Counted from the first letter of the stretch, positions 15,647 to 24,762 are shown. The stretch: DNA of 64,000 nt from an uncultured Dialister sp. (GCA_934178345.1 CAKPQG010000011.1:9438-73437); one strand, 5' to 3'. Translations and numbers: made by a program. The notes: generated by a model from the letters alone, not told the origin.

Positions 15647-17008
15647 ATGAAAATATCCAATTCTTCTCTTTCCATCCGAAGCAAGATGAAGCTCATCCTG
15701 GATACGGGGCAGCTCATGATGGAGAGCGGCGCGGGGAGTAAGCGCATCGTGCGTGACATGCTCCGCACGGCGGCTTGCCTTGGTATTTATTGGGAAGATG
15801 TACAGATCCATATCACCTATTCCACCATCATGATCAATGTCGATGATGGGGAAAAGGCCTATACGATGTTTCGTAAGTGCTACCGCCATGGCATCAATAT
15901 GACGGCTCTTCTGCAGACGAGTGAAGCCAGCTGGGAAGCGCTGTATAAAAATGAGTCGTATGATAATTTCCGCCTTCGCCTGAATTATATCCGGCAGAAT
16001 TTTAGAAATCGCATTTATCCGGAGTGGATGGTCATCCTCGCGATCGGACTGGCGTCGGCAGCATTCTGTCTGATTTTCGGCGGTCATGCTGTCGATGCGC
16101 TCTTCACCATGCTGGCGGCGATGGTGGGAGCTCTGGTGAAGTATGGCTGCAACCGTCTTGAGGTGAATGGGTATGTCACCATTGCCATCTCCGCTTTCTT
16201 TGCGACGCTCACGGCCTATGGGACGATGTATCTTCCCGGGGCGACGAATCCGTTCCTTCCTGTGGTGGCCTCAGCGCTCACCTTGATCCCAGGCGTACCG
16301 CTCATCAATAGTGTCGATGATTTCCTGAACAGCTACTTGACATCCGGAATGACGCGATTCACACACACAGTCCTCATCATGCTGGCAATGACCTTCGGGA
16401 TCGCAGGAGCTGTCAGCCTGACGAATGTCCCCAGCTTCACAGAAGTACCGATTGCGCCGGAGCATTTGTACATCATGCAGGCACTGGCAGCCGCTATGGC
16501 AGCACTGGGCTTTTCTGTCATGTTCAATGTGCCAAAGCGCTATATCGTAGCAGCCTGCCTCGGCGCCGTCCTCACGGTGGATACGCGAAATATTCTGATG
16601 GTCTCCTTCCATATGGGGATGGCAAGCGCCTCCTTCCTCGGAGCCGCGCTGCTCTCTGTCTTCTATTTCGCTGTCTCCCGCTACTTCCATGCGCCTGTCT
16701 TTGTGGTCACGATACCGGCGATCATTCCGCTGATCCCGGGCGTGCTGCTCTATCGGTTCCTGTTTGCCATCATTGATATCGGGCATATCGATCTGCTCGA
16801 GTTGCTGACGGCTTTCAAAACAGGTGTCGAGGCGATGCTTGTCATTCTGGGGATCTCGCTTGGCGCGACACTCCCGGATGCGATCGCGCATCAGTACATC
16901 GAGCGATCGAAGCGGAAGAATCTGGAGAAGCTCCTCAAACGAAGAGATGGCATAGAGGCCGATATCCGGAAAGCAGCGGATCTGGACAAGGCGAGCGGAA
17001 GAGGATAA
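15647..17008 (+). CDS. ThrE-family threonine/serine exporter
   Basis: Membrane protein of the ThrE (YjjP-YjjB) family that exports threonine and serine. The soluble N-terminal half (about residues 1-125) contains GQLMMESGAGSKRI, the conserved start of the YjjP domain. About ten hydrophobic segments follow, with the family motif NPFLPVVASALTLIPGVPL near residue 205 and a matching PAIIPLIPGVLLY in the second repeat. A basic coiled tail ends the protein. At 453 residues it is the fused single-chain form. The ribosome binding site AAGAGGT is modest. It may relieve threonine excess, but is not linked to thrC in an operon. Confidence 0.87.
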   Translation: MKISNSSLSIRSKMKLILDTGQLMMESGAGSKRIVRDMLRTAACLGIYWEDVQIHITYSTIMINVDDGEKAYTMFRKCYRHGINMTALLQTSEASWEALYKNESYDNFRLRLNYIRQNFRNRIYPEWMVILAIGLASAAFCLIFGGHAVDALFTMLAAMVGALVKYGCNRLEVNGYVTIAISAFFATLTAYGTMYLPGATNPFLPVVASALTLIPGVPLINSVDDFLNSYLTSGMTRFTHTVLIMLAMTFGIAGAVSLTNVPSFTEVPIAPEHLYIMQALAAAMAALGFSVMFNVPKRYIVAACLGAVLTVDTRNILMVSFHMGMASASFLGAALLSVFYFAVSRYFHAPVFVVTIPAIIPLIPGVLLYRFLFAIIDIGHIDLLELLTAFKTGVEAMLVILGISLGATLPDAIAHQYIERSKRKNLEKLLKRRDGIEADIRKAADLDKASGRG

Positions 17009-17685
17009 CTATTAGGAATGAGAAATGAGGAATGAGGAATTAGGAATGAAGGTGGCGGCTTCGCCGCGATCGAGGGCTCAGGTCGCAGCTGTTCTGGCAT
17101 TCGTTATCTCACTTACGACGTTTCTCGCCGCTCAGGATGACGAAACGGGGTGATGCCCGAAGGTGGTATTCAAATTACAAGTCACCAGTCACTAGTCACT
17201 TGGCACCCCTAATCCCTAGCTACTCATCCCTGATTTCAAGCTTCAGGGTTCAGGGTTAGCCCGTGGGGCGTTCTGCCCCTTGATTGTTTGCGAAAGAGGG
17301 GAAGCGGGTTCCACAGGTTCAGAGGGTTCAGAGGGGGTGGTGCGGCGCATAAAAATATGGAAGCGCCGCAGAGTTTTGAAGATATGGTATTCACGAAAGA
17401 TGAGAAACCTGTGAACCTTTTGAAGCTTCAGAACCCGTTTAACCTGTGAGGATTCATATAAAGGGAGGATGCTTATTTTCTGCGTTCAAACTTCAAAGTT
17501 CAGGGTTGTGGTGCAGCGCATAAAAATATAGAAGTATAGAAGCGCTGCGGAGGTTTGAAACTAGCGGTTTTCTCGTATCGCAAACCTAATCCCTAGCCAC
17601 TCATCCCTGGTTACCAGTCACAAGTCACTAGCTACCAGTCACTAGCTACCAGTCACTAGTCCACCATCCCTATTTCCCAAAAATC
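17009..17685. repeat. Repeat-filled spacer upstream of the Trp T-box
   Basis: No gene. It holds GGAATGAG heptamers (17,012-17,045), a GGCGGCTTCGCCGC element copy, and GTCACTA/GTCACCA heptamers. A direct repeat of the 2,780-3,050 block (17,240-17,490) and a partial extra copy of the GGTGCGGCGC end near 17,512-17,545 follow. Further GCTACCAGTCACTA heptamers run up to the promoter. Confidence 0.7.
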
Positions 17686-17688
17686 AAT

Positions 17689-17717
17689 TTGACACCAATT
17701 CTTCTCCGTGCTATAGT
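17689..17717 (+). promoter_or_regulatory. Promoter of the Trp T-box transcript
   Basis: TTGACA (17,689-17,694), 17-base spacer, TATAGT (17,712-17,717). Confidence 0.88.
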
Positions 17718-17723
17718 AAGTTA

Positions 17724-17976
17724 AACAAAGAAAGCCTTGGAACAGGAAGAGTAGGATAGTGATGGCGCTTCAGGGAGCCGGCGGAGAGTGCAAGTCCGGT
17801 GCGACAGCTATGTGAATGGGCCTGGGAGGCGCAACCCGAGCCGAAAGGGGTAGGAGCTGCCGGAGATCGCCGTTACCGATGATGAGCTGGACCTTGTGTC
17901 AAGTAGGGTGGTACCGCGGAATGTGATCCTTTCGTCCCTTTGCTGGAAAGCAGAGGAATGAAAGGATTTTTTATTG
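17724..17976 (+). promoter_or_regulatory. T-box leader, probable tryptophan (UGG) specifier
   Basis: Canonical T-box core AGGGTGGTACCGCGG at 17,905-17,919. It is followed by a terminator (ATCCTTTCGTCCC / GAATGAAAGGAT with T run, 17,926-17,972). In stem I, CAGG (17,743-17,746) pairs with CCTG and ATAG (17,756-17,759) pairs with CTAT. Between CTAT and CCTG are nine bases, GTGAATGGG. With the five-base, codon, one-purine spacing known from glyQS the specifier is UGG at 17,817-17,819, tryptophan. The next gene resembles the tryptophan transporter TrpP, which agrees. Confidence 0.92.
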
Positions 17977-18008
17977 GATGAATACGATCCTGTAAAGGGG
18001 GACATGAA

Positions 18009-19496
18009 ATGGAACAAGTGAAAGATGTGTCGAAGCTTGTCTTTGTTAAAGCGCGGGGCGGACGTTTCCGCTGGCTGACGATTTCCACACTGATGCTGGC
18101 GATCGGGATGCTGCTGCACCTGGTGTCGCCATCGGTGGCAGGCTTCACGCCGAACTGGATGATCGCAACCTATGTGGTGGCGATCCTTCTGACGAAGCCG
18201 ACATACAAGCAGTGCCTCGGCATCTGCATGGTCGCAGCGCTGATGGAAGTCTTCACCAGTAAGTCGGCTTTTCCCTATGGCGACTTTGCTTCGGAATTCT
18301 TCGGCGCCTATGTGGCAGGCTTCTTCGCACACAGCGTGCCGCCGATCCGGATCGGGAAATTTTCCCTCCGTCCGGCCATCGCTGGTTTCGTGACGACGAT
18401 CGTTTCCGGCTTCACCTTTGTTTCCATCCTGACGCTCGTCATGGGGATCCCGATGAAGGTGTATCTCTATGGGATGCTCCCGATGGTGGCGCTGGTCGGC
18501 GTAGGGAATGGGATCATCACGCCATTCCTCTACTTCCCGGCACTGCGTCTCTTCAAGTCCATGCACTACATGGCTGAGTCAGATACCGTAGACAGTGACC
18601 ATTCCGGTCTGTCTCTTGGACAGTCCGAAGAAGGCGTCATCAGCGTCGAGCATCTGACCTACACTTATCCTTTTGCCAAAGGAGCAGCACTGAAAGATGT
18701 GTCTCTTGCCGTTCAGAAGGGAGACTTCGTCATCGTGACGGGGCCGAACGGGGCAGGAAAGACCACGCTCCTCATGTCGATGGCGGGGGCGATCCCGCAC
18801 TACTACGGCGGTACGATGCAAGGCATGGTCTTCACGGACGGCAAAGCCGTGACACAGCACAATATCGCAGACCTCGCATCCTCCATCGGTGTCATCCTTT
18901 CCGACTACAAGGCGCAGATCGTCACGCTGACGGTGGGGGAGGAAATGGCATTTACGCTTGAAAACCATGGTTTCCCACCGGAAGAAATCCGCCGCCGCTC
19001 GAAAGAAGCGCTCGCGAAAGTCCACCTCGAAGGCCTTGAGGAACGCAAGGTGGCGACGCTCTCCGGCGGCCAGTGCCAGCGCCTCGTCGTCGCAGCCGTC
19101 CTTGCTGAAGAGCCGGATGTCCTTGTCTTCGATGAACCGACATCCGCCCTTGATCCGGAAGGCATCCGTGAATTTTATGAAATGGTCGGCGAGCTGAATG
19201 AGAAGGAAGGGCTCACCGTCATCGTAGCAGAGCACCATCTCGAAGCCGCGCTCCCCTATGCGAAGAAATTCGTCCTTATGAATCATGGTGAAATCATCGT
19301 GAGCGGCACGCCGGAAGAAGTGATGCGCCGCATGTATACCGAACATATTTATGAAGAAGCCATCCCGGATATGTACAAGGCCCAGCTCGAACTCGAGCAG
19401 GTGGGGATGACCTTCGAGAAGCCATTCCTGAATCTGGCTGATGCAGAAACCTCGGTCATTCATTCCTTTGCGAAAGGAGGAGAGAAAGATGCTTGA
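18009..19496 (+). CDS. Fused ECF transporter S component (TrpP-like) and ATPase
   Basis: The N-terminal ~185 residues are membrane-spanning (five or six segments). They recall TrpP-type substrate-binding (S) components, for example AIGMLLHLVSP followed by PNWMIATYVVAILL. Residues ~210-460 are an ABC ATPase with Walker A GPNGAGKTT, signature LSGGQ, and Walker B VLVFDEPTSALDP. Together with the next two genes this makes a complete ECF importer. The Trp T-box in front argues that the substrate is tryptophan; that is inference. Fusion of S component and ATPase in one chain is unusual. AAAGGGGGA precedes the ATG. The 8-base overlap with the next gene indicates an operon. Confidence 0.82.
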   Translation: MEQVKDVSKLVFVKARGGRFRWLTISTLMLAIGMLLHLVSPSVAGFTPNWMIATYVVAILLTKPTYKQCLGICMVAALMEVFTSKSAFPYGDFASEFFGAYVAGFFAHSVPPIRIGKFSLRPAIAGFVTTIVSGFTFVSILTLVMGIPMKVYLYGMLPMVALVGVGNGIITPFLYFPALRLFKSMHYMAESDTVDSDHSGLSLGQSEEGVISVEHLTYTYPFAKGAALKDVSLAVQKGDFVIVTGPNGAGKTTLLMSMAGAIPHYYGGTMQGMVFTDGKAVTQHNIADLASSIGVILSDYKAQIVTLTVGEEMAFTLENHGFPPEEIRRRSKEALAKVHLEGLEERKVATLSGGQCQRLVVAAVLAEEPDVLVFDEPTSALDPEGIREFYEMVGELNEKEGLTVIVAEHHLEAALPYAKKFVLMNHGEIIVSGTPEEVMRRMYTEHIYEEAIPDMYKAQLELEQVGMTFEKPFLNLADAETSVIHSFAKGGEKDA

Positions 19497-20307
19497 ACTG
19501 TCTCATGTGACCTTCCGCTATGCGGAAGGTCTGCCGGACGTATTGAAAGACATTTCCCTCTCCTTTGACAAGGGGGAATTCGTCGCCATCACAGGGCGAA
19601 ACGGCAGCGGCAAGACCACCGTGACCCGCCTCCTCACAGGGCTGGAGAAACCAGCTTCGGGGCAGATCCTCTATCATGGGAAAGATGTGACTCGCGAAGA
19701 ACCATCCGCGCGCAGCCGCTTCATCGGCTACGTCTTCCAGCAGCCGGATCGCCAGATGTTCATGCCGACGGTCCGAGAGGAAATCGCCTTTGGCCCCTAT
19801 CAGCAGGGGAAACGCGGCGCAGAGCTCGAGGAAGCCGTGGCGCGCGCCATGCAGGATACCGACACCGCAGCCCTCGCCGAGGAATATCCGCGCATCCTGT
19901 CTCGCGGGGATCAGCAGCGAGTCGCCATCGCCTCGGCACTTGCGATGGATACCGAGTACCTCGTACTCGATGAACCGACGAGCGGACAGGACGGACGAGA
20001 AAAACAGCGCCTGATGAAACTCATGGAAAGTCTGCAGGAGAAGGGCATCACCATCATCCTCGTCACCCATGACATGGATATCGTCGCGAAAGACTGCACC
20101 CGCGTCATCGTCATCGCAGAGCATGAGATCGCTTTCGATGGTCATCCCTCTGAGCTTTTCTCTGCGGAGAACCGTCCGGAAGACTGGGGACTTGCCTATC
20201 CGCCGGCCGTCCGTCTGGGGCGCAAGCTCCCCGGCAGTCCCTACTGTAAGGATATGAATGCATTCTGCCGTGCTTTTTATGAACTGAAAGGAGGAAAAAT
20301 AGAATGA
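19489..20307 (+). CDS. ECF transporter ATPase
   Basis: Second ATPase of the module, 272 residues, EcfA/CbiO type. The start at 19,489 follows AAAGGAGGAG and gives MLELSHVTFRYAEG; an earlier in-frame ATG would lie deep in the upstream gene. Walker A is GRNGSGKTT and the Q-loop is YVFQQPDRQ. Walker B is YLVLDEPTSGQDG and the switch histidine is in LVTHDMD. The ABC signature is degenerate, ILSRGDQQR in place of LSGGQ-R. It pairs with the ATPase half of the upstream fusion; asymmetric ATPase pairs are normal in ECF transporters. Confidence 0.88.
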   Translation: MLELSHVTFRYAEGLPDVLKDISLSFDKGEFVAITGRNGSGKTTVTRLLTGLEKPASGQILYHGKDVTREEPSARSRFIGYVFQQPDRQMFMPTVREEIAFGPYQQGKRGAELEEAVARAMQDTDTAALAEEYPRILSRGDQQRVAIASALAMDTEYLVLDEPTSGQDGREKQRLMKLMESLQEKGITIILVTHDMDIVAKDCTRVIVIAEHEIAFDGHPSELFSAENRPEDWGLAYPPAVRLGRKLPGSPYCKDMNAFCRAFYELKGGKIE

Positions 20308-20987
20308 GAAATCTGGTACCTTTGACCAAAATCCTTCTCACCTTCGGGACGGCCGTCTGGGCGATCGTCCTCTCCGAGCCGACGAGCCTTGCTGCGCTCT
20401 GCGTCCTTGAGCTTCTGATCCTCCTCGTGTCCGGCGAACTCATCAAGAACCTGAAAGCCCTTCTTGCCCTTGTCATCTTTGCTGCCATGTTGGGTGTGAT
20501 CGAGTACATCGGCGGCGGCAGCGGGAAGGAATGCAATGTCGCAGCCCTGCGTATGCTGGGGATGACGATCATTTTCATCTACCTTCTTGGGACAGTGAAG
20601 CTGCAGGACCTCACCGCCTCCATGGTGCGCCAGCTGAAAGTACCGTATGAATACGCTTTCATGTTCACCGCCGGCCTTCGCTTCATCCCAGACTTTATCG
20701 AAGAGAACAAAGCGGTCTCCGAAGCCCAGGCCTGCCGCGGCCTCGCTGTGAAAGGAAATTTCTTCAAACAGGTGAAGCGCTACATGTCCATCGTCCGCCC
20801 GCTCATGCTCCGTTCGCTCGGACGCAGCGAGACCATGGCGCTCTCACTCGAACTCCGCGGCTTCGGCGGCTCGAAACGTACCTTCATGGAAAGCGTCGCA
20901 CCGAAAGGAAAAGACTTTGCTGTCATGGCACTGACTGTTCTCCTTACCGCTTTCGTCATCTATGGACGTGTGAAGCTGGGATTGTAA
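20304..20987 (+). CDS. ECF transporter transmembrane (EcfT) component
   Basis: 227-residue membrane scaffold that couples the ATPases to the S component. The two coupling-helix motifs of EcfT (Ala-Arg-Gly type) are seen as EAQACRGLAVKG near residue 142 and LELRGFGGSKR near 184. Several hydrophobic segments precede them and one follows. The start overlaps the ATPase stop (ATGA). It is the last gene of the T-box-controlled operon. Confidence 0.87.
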   Translation: MRNLVPLTKILLTFGTAVWAIVLSEPTSLAALCVLELLILLVSGELIKNLKALLALVIFAAMLGVIEYIGGGSGKECNVAALRMLGMTIIFIYLLGTVKLQDLTASMVRQLKVPYEYAFMFTAGLRFIPDFIEENKAVSEAQACRGLAVKGNFFKQVKRYMSIVRPLMLRSLGRSETMALSLELRGFGGSKRTFMESVAPKGKDFAVMALTVLLTAFVIYGRVKLGL

Positions 20988-21414
20988 GCACAGGGGTTTC
21001 AGGGTTAGCCCCGCGGGCGTGCCGCCCTTTGATTGCGGGTGAAAGCTTTGCTCGAATGAGGAATTAGAAATGAGAAATTAGAAATGGTGGTGGCGGCTTC
21101 GCCGCGAGTATATATGGGGCGATACCCGAAAGTAGTATTCAAGTCACTAGTCACAAGTCACTCGAGGCTACTAATCCCTAGCTACTAATCATCCCTGCTT
21201 TCAAACTTTCAGGCAATCGGCATTCCCTTCGGGGCATACTCATTGTCTTGCAAAAGAGCGCATGTGCGCTCTTTTTTATTGCATCAGAGGATATAGCCTT
21301 CCTTCATATGATATAATAATACCGATAACTACGTATATGTCACGTCTACCGGGCGGGAAATGATTTCTACGAATGACATCCACCGCCTACTTTCCCAAAA
21401 ACTAAGGAGAACCC
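20988..21414. repeat. Spacer between ecfT and lepA: repeats and terminator
   Basis: Repeat phrases lie at 20,996-21,210: GGTTAGCC..., GAATTAGAAATGAG heptamers, a GGCGGCTTCGCCGC element copy and GTCACTA heptamers. They are followed by a terminator at 21,252 and a TATAAT-like hexamer at 21,310-21,315 with no good -35. No gene is seen. Confidence 0.6.
21252..21277 (+). terminator. Intrinsic terminator of the ECF operon
   Basis: AGAGCG(CATGTG)CGCTCT stem flanked by AAAA and TTTTTT. It is symmetric enough to work on both strands. Confidence 0.85.
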
Positions 21415-23211
21415 ATGGATACAGAGCACATCAGAAATTTTTCCATCATCGCCCACATTGACCACGGCAAGTCCACACTGGCGGACCGCCTGATCGAGAT
21501 CACCGGGACAGTGCAGAAGCGCGACATGGAGGCGCAGATCTTAGACACGATGGAGCTGGAGCGTGAGCGCGGCATCACCATCAAGGAACAGTCGGTGCGC
21601 CTGAACTACACGTATGAAGACGGCGAAACCTACGAGCTGAACCTCATCGATACCCCAGGGCATGTCGATTTCAACTATGAAGTCTCGCGTTCCCTTTCTG
21701 CCTGCGAAGGCGCGATCCTCATCATCGATGCGACGCAGGGCGTACAGGCGCAGACGCTTGCCAATGTATATCTTGCGCTCGACCATGATCTGGAGATCAT
21801 CCCTGTCATCAACAAAGTCGACCTCCCGAGCGCAGACGTGGAGCGCGTGAAGACGGAAGTCGAGAACGTCATCGGCCTTGACATGTCGGAGGCGATCCCC
21901 GTCTCCGCCAAGACCGGGCAGAATGTCGAAGAAGTCTTGAAGCGTATCGTCGAGCAGGTGCCGCCGCCGGAAGACCATTCGATAGCGCCGCTTCGCTGCC
22001 TCATTTTCGACTCCATTTTCGACTCCTACAAGGGGGCGATCGCCTATGTCCGTGTGAAGGATGGGGAGATCCGTGCGGGGATGAATATCCGCATGATGGC
22101 CTCCGGCAAGGTCTACACCGTGACGGAAGTCGGCTATTTCTCGCCCTTCCCGAAGCCCTGCGACGTCCTCACCTGCGGCTCGGTCGGCTACGTGGCAGCC
22201 AGCATCAAGAACGTCTCCGACTGCGAGGTAGGGGATACTATCACGACCGAAGAGGGCGGCGCCAGCGAAGCACTGCCGGGCTACCGCAAGGCACTCCCGA
22301 TGGTTTTCTGCGGTCTCTACCCGATCGAGAGCAAGGACTATGACAACCTGAAAGTGGCTCTTGAAAAGCTGCAGCTGAATGATGCGGCGCTCGAATACGT
22401 GCCGGAAACCTCTCAGGCGCTGGGCTTCGGCTTCCGCTGCGGCTTCCTGGGACTGCTTCACATGGACGTCGTGCAGGAACGCCTCGAGCGTGAGTACCAC
22501 CTGAAGCTCATCACCACCGCGCCTTCTGTTATTTACCACGTCTACAAGACCGACGGTACGATGGTTCCTGTGGACAATCCGGCGGAGCTCCCTCCGATGA
22601 CCAAGATCGAGCATATCGAAGAACCAGTCGCAAAGGTAGAGATCCTCGTCCCCTCCGATATGGTAGGGAATGTCATGGAGCTTGTGCAGAATCGCCGCGG
22701 CGTATTCCAGACGATGACCTATCTCGATGAGACACGTGTCGACCTTTCCTATACCATCCCACTCTCGGAGATCATTTTCGACTTCTTTGATAAGCTGAAA
22801 TCCTCCACCAAGGGCTATGCCTCCCTCGACTACCAGCTCTCCGGCTACCAGAAGACAGACGCCGTGAAGCTCGACATCCTTCTGAATGGCGATCTCATCG
22901 ATGCCCTCTCCATCATCGTTCACCGAAGCAATGCCGCAGCCCGCGGCCGCACTCTCGCGCAGAAACTGAAAGACATCATCCCGCGCCAGCAGTTCGAGGT
23001 GCCGATCCAGGCGGCTGTCGGGAGCAAGATCATCGCCCGAGAGACCATCAAAGCCTATAAGAAGGACGTCCTCGCTAAGTGCTATGGCGGCGATGTCTCC
23101 CGTAAGAAAAAGCTGCTCGAAAAGCAGAAGGAAGGCAAGAAGCGCATGAAACAGGTCGGCAGCGTAGAGATCCCGCAGGAAGCCTTCATGGCGGTATTGA
23201 AAGATGACTAG
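21415..23211 (+). CDS. lepA: Elongation factor 4 (LepA), ribosomal GTPase
   Basis: Translational GTPase that acts on stalled or mis-translocated ribosomes. G1 is AHIDHGKSTL (near residue 12), G2 RGITIKEQ, G3 DTPGHVDF, and G4 NKVDLPSA. The EF-G-like domains follow, then the LepA-specific C-terminal domain ending with GDVSRKKKLLEKQKEGKKRM. The length of 598 is exact for the family. AAGGAGAA precedes the ATG. The stop overlaps hemW by 8 bases, a pairing common in Firmicutes. Confidence 0.97.
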   Translation: MDTEHIRNFSIIAHIDHGKSTLADRLIEITGTVQKRDMEAQILDTMELERERGITIKEQSVRLNYTYEDGETYELNLIDTPGHVDFNYEVSRSLSACEGAILIIDATQGVQAQTLANVYLALDHDLEIIPVINKVDLPSADVERVKTEVENVIGLDMSEAIPVSAKTGQNVEEVLKRIVEQVPPPEDHSIAPLRCLIFDSIFDSYKGAIAYVRVKDGEIRAGMNIRMMASGKVYTVTEVGYFSPFPKPCDVLTCGSVGYVAASIKNVSDCEVGDTITTEEGGASEALPGYRKALPMVFCGLYPIESKDYDNLKVALEKLQLNDAALEYVPETSQALGFGFRCGFLGLLHMDVVQERLEREYHLKLITTAPSVIYHVYKTDGTMVPVDNPAELPPMTKIEHIEEPVAKVEILVPSDMVGNVMELVQNRRGVFQTMTYLDETRVDLSYTIPLSEIIFDFFDKLKSSTKGYASLDYQLSGYQKTDAVKLDILLNGDLIDALSIIVHRSNAAARGRTLAQKLKDIIPRQQFEVPIQAAVGSKIIARETIKAYKKDVLAKCYGGDVSRKKKLLEKQKEGKKRMKQVGSVEIPQEAFMAVLKDD

Positions 23212-24337
23212 TCTAGGACTCTATATCCATATTCCTTTTTGCAGAAGCCGCTGTGATTACTGCGGCTTCTATTCGATTGGACGCAAGCCCACCGACCGCT
23301 ACATCGATGCACTTACCAAGGAAATGGATCTCAAAAGCCCGGCCTTCGACGACCGCCTCTGCGATACCGTCTATCTAGGCGGCGGCACACCCTCTTCGCT
23401 CTCCGAGGCGCAGCTCACAAGACTGATGAAGACGCTCTCTCAGCATTTCCGCATTTCTGACACGGCAGAGATCACCATGGAGATGAATCCCTGCGACATG
23501 AGCGAGGACTATCTCAAGAATGCCATGCGCGCTGGCGTGAACCGCATTTCCATCGGTGTCCAAGAAAAGCATGACCAGCTTCTTTCCGCCATCGGCCGCC
23601 GGCACACCGCCAAAGAAGCAGAAACAGCCGTGAAGCGTGCGTATCGGATGGGCTTTCATAATCTCAGCCTCGACCTCATGTACGAGCTTCCCGGCCAGAC
23701 CGTCAAAGACTTCGAAGCGAGCCTTCGCTGGGTGGTCCATCTTCCCGTGAATCACATGTCCATCTATAGTCTCATTCTCGAAGACGGTACGCGCATGGCG
23801 CAGCTCGCTGAGAGGGGCCAGCTCGCCCGTCCCAGCGAAGAAGAAAGCTGGGCCATGTATCAGGCCATGTGCCGCATCCTCCCCGCCTATGGCTTTGAGC
23901 GCTATGAGATATCCAGCTTTGCCAGAAAAGGCTGCCGCTCGCGGCATAATCAAAAATACTGGGAGCTTTCTGACTACCTCGGCCTCGGCCCCGCCGCCTG
24001 CTCCCGCATCGGACGTACACGCACGGAGAACACCCCCGGCGTGCGCCTCTACGAAAAAGAACTCCTCACCGGCCATCCGCCGCAGCAGGAAGTGGAAACG
24101 CTCTCGGATATTGACGAAATGGAAGAATACTGCTTCCTCCACCTTCGCATGAAAGAAGGCATCCCGCTGGATGGTTTCCGGAAAAGATATGGAGAGGGCA
24201 TCACGCACTGGTATGGAGACGCCGTCAAGATGCTGAAAGAGAAAAAGCTTCTCAAAGAAGAGGCCGGTCATCTCTTCCTGACCTACCACGGCGCCGCTCT
24301 TGGGAATTTTGTATTCGAACAGTTTTTGCTGGACTGA
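23204..24337 (+). CDS. hemW: HemW-type radical SAM protein (heme chaperone)
   Basis: Radical SAM enzyme of the coproporphyrinogen dehydrogenase-like family. The cluster motif is CRSRCDYCGF, CxxxCxxC followed by G-F. True HemN has CxxxCxxCxC, so the missing fourth cysteine points to HemW, a heme-transfer protein. GGGTPSSL (near residue 59) and RISIGVQEKHDQ are further SAM-domain motifs, and a C-terminal HemN-like domain follows. The length of 377 is typical. It is translationally coupled to lepA. Confidence 0.92.
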   Translation: MTSLGLYIHIPFCRSRCDYCGFYSIGRKPTDRYIDALTKEMDLKSPAFDDRLCDTVYLGGGTPSSLSEAQLTRLMKTLSQHFRISDTAEITMEMNPCDMSEDYLKNAMRAGVNRISIGVQEKHDQLLSAIGRRHTAKEAETAVKRAYRMGFHNLSLDLMYELPGQTVKDFEASLRWVVHLPVNHMSIYSLILEDGTRMAQLAERGQLARPSEEESWAMYQAMCRILPAYGFERYEISSFARKGCRSRHNQKYWELSDYLGLGPAACSRIGRTRTENTPGVRLYEKELLTGHPPQQEVETLSDIDEMEEYCFLHLRMKEGIPLDGFRKRYGEGITHWYGDAVKMLKEKKLLKEEAGHLFLTYHGAALGNFVFEQFLLD

Positions 24338-24356
24338 GCTCATCACTTTTGGCACA

Positions 24357-24571
24357 CAAAGGAGCTGTGAAGAAATGAATCCTCATTTCTTCACAGCTCC
24401 TTTTTATTTTGCTTTCATTTGGTTCAGGGTTCAAGGTTCAGGGCTCTCGTGGCGGCTTCGCCGCCTTTTTTTAGAAGATGGTATTATCGTATATAGGGTG
24501 ACTATGGCATGAAAGACAGCTGGGATAAGGTTTCGCGGTCACTCCTATGAGAGCTGCAAGTCCCCCGCGGC
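24357..24571. repeat. Long dispersed repeat E, copy 2
   Basis: Reverse-complement partner of 10,186-10,443: terminator hairpin, CATTTGGTTCAGGGTTCAAGG, GGCGGCTTCGCCGCC hairpin, TTAGAAGATGGTATT, ATAGGGTGACTATGGCATGAA, GCAAGTCCCCCGCGGC. It lacks the GGGGAAGG hairpin block present in copy 1. Confidence 0.8.
24358..24405 (+). terminator. Terminator after hemW
   Basis: A perfect 21-bp stem (AAAGGAGCTGTGAAGAAATG...) with an ATCC loop, followed by TTTTTATTTT. It is the same hairpin as the metF terminator with a few compensated changes (GGAGCT/AGCTCC versus GGGGCT/AGCCCC). Confidence 0.92.
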
Positions 24572-24641
24572 TAAGGAAATATGATGGCAAAAGATCCATA
24601 CGATTCGAGTTTCTTCTTCAGCTAAGAGAGGTGTTTTTTTA

Positions 24642-24670
24642 TTGCCCGTATGTATTTTGCGTGATATCAT
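24642..24670 (+). promoter_or_regulatory. Promoter of the hsdMSR operon
   Basis: TTGCCC (24,642-24,647), 17-base spacer, TATCAT (24,665-24,670). The transcript would start near 24,677 and carry the repeat remnant at 24,711-24,762 in its leader. Confidence 0.65.
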
Positions 24671-24710
24671 GGAATCAGAATGACAAAAGTGGGGATGAGA
24701 GAAGTCTCCG

Positions 24711-24762
24711 TTAAGGGAACACTGATGAAATCTGATCCTGTGATTGAATCCGTGTTTTCTTA
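24711..24762. repeat. Degenerate short palindromic element in the hsd leader
   Basis: TTAAGGGAACACTGATGAAA ... GATTGAATCCGTGTTTTCTTA is a diverged copy of the deletion derivative at 6572-6629. In RNA it would fold into a hairpin ending about 16 bases before the hsdM ribosome binding site. Confidence 0.6.

Noticed and set aside
21541..22923. Long minus-strand open frame opposite lepA
   Set aside because: Mirror frame of a highly conserved gene; no start signal and no recognisable domain.
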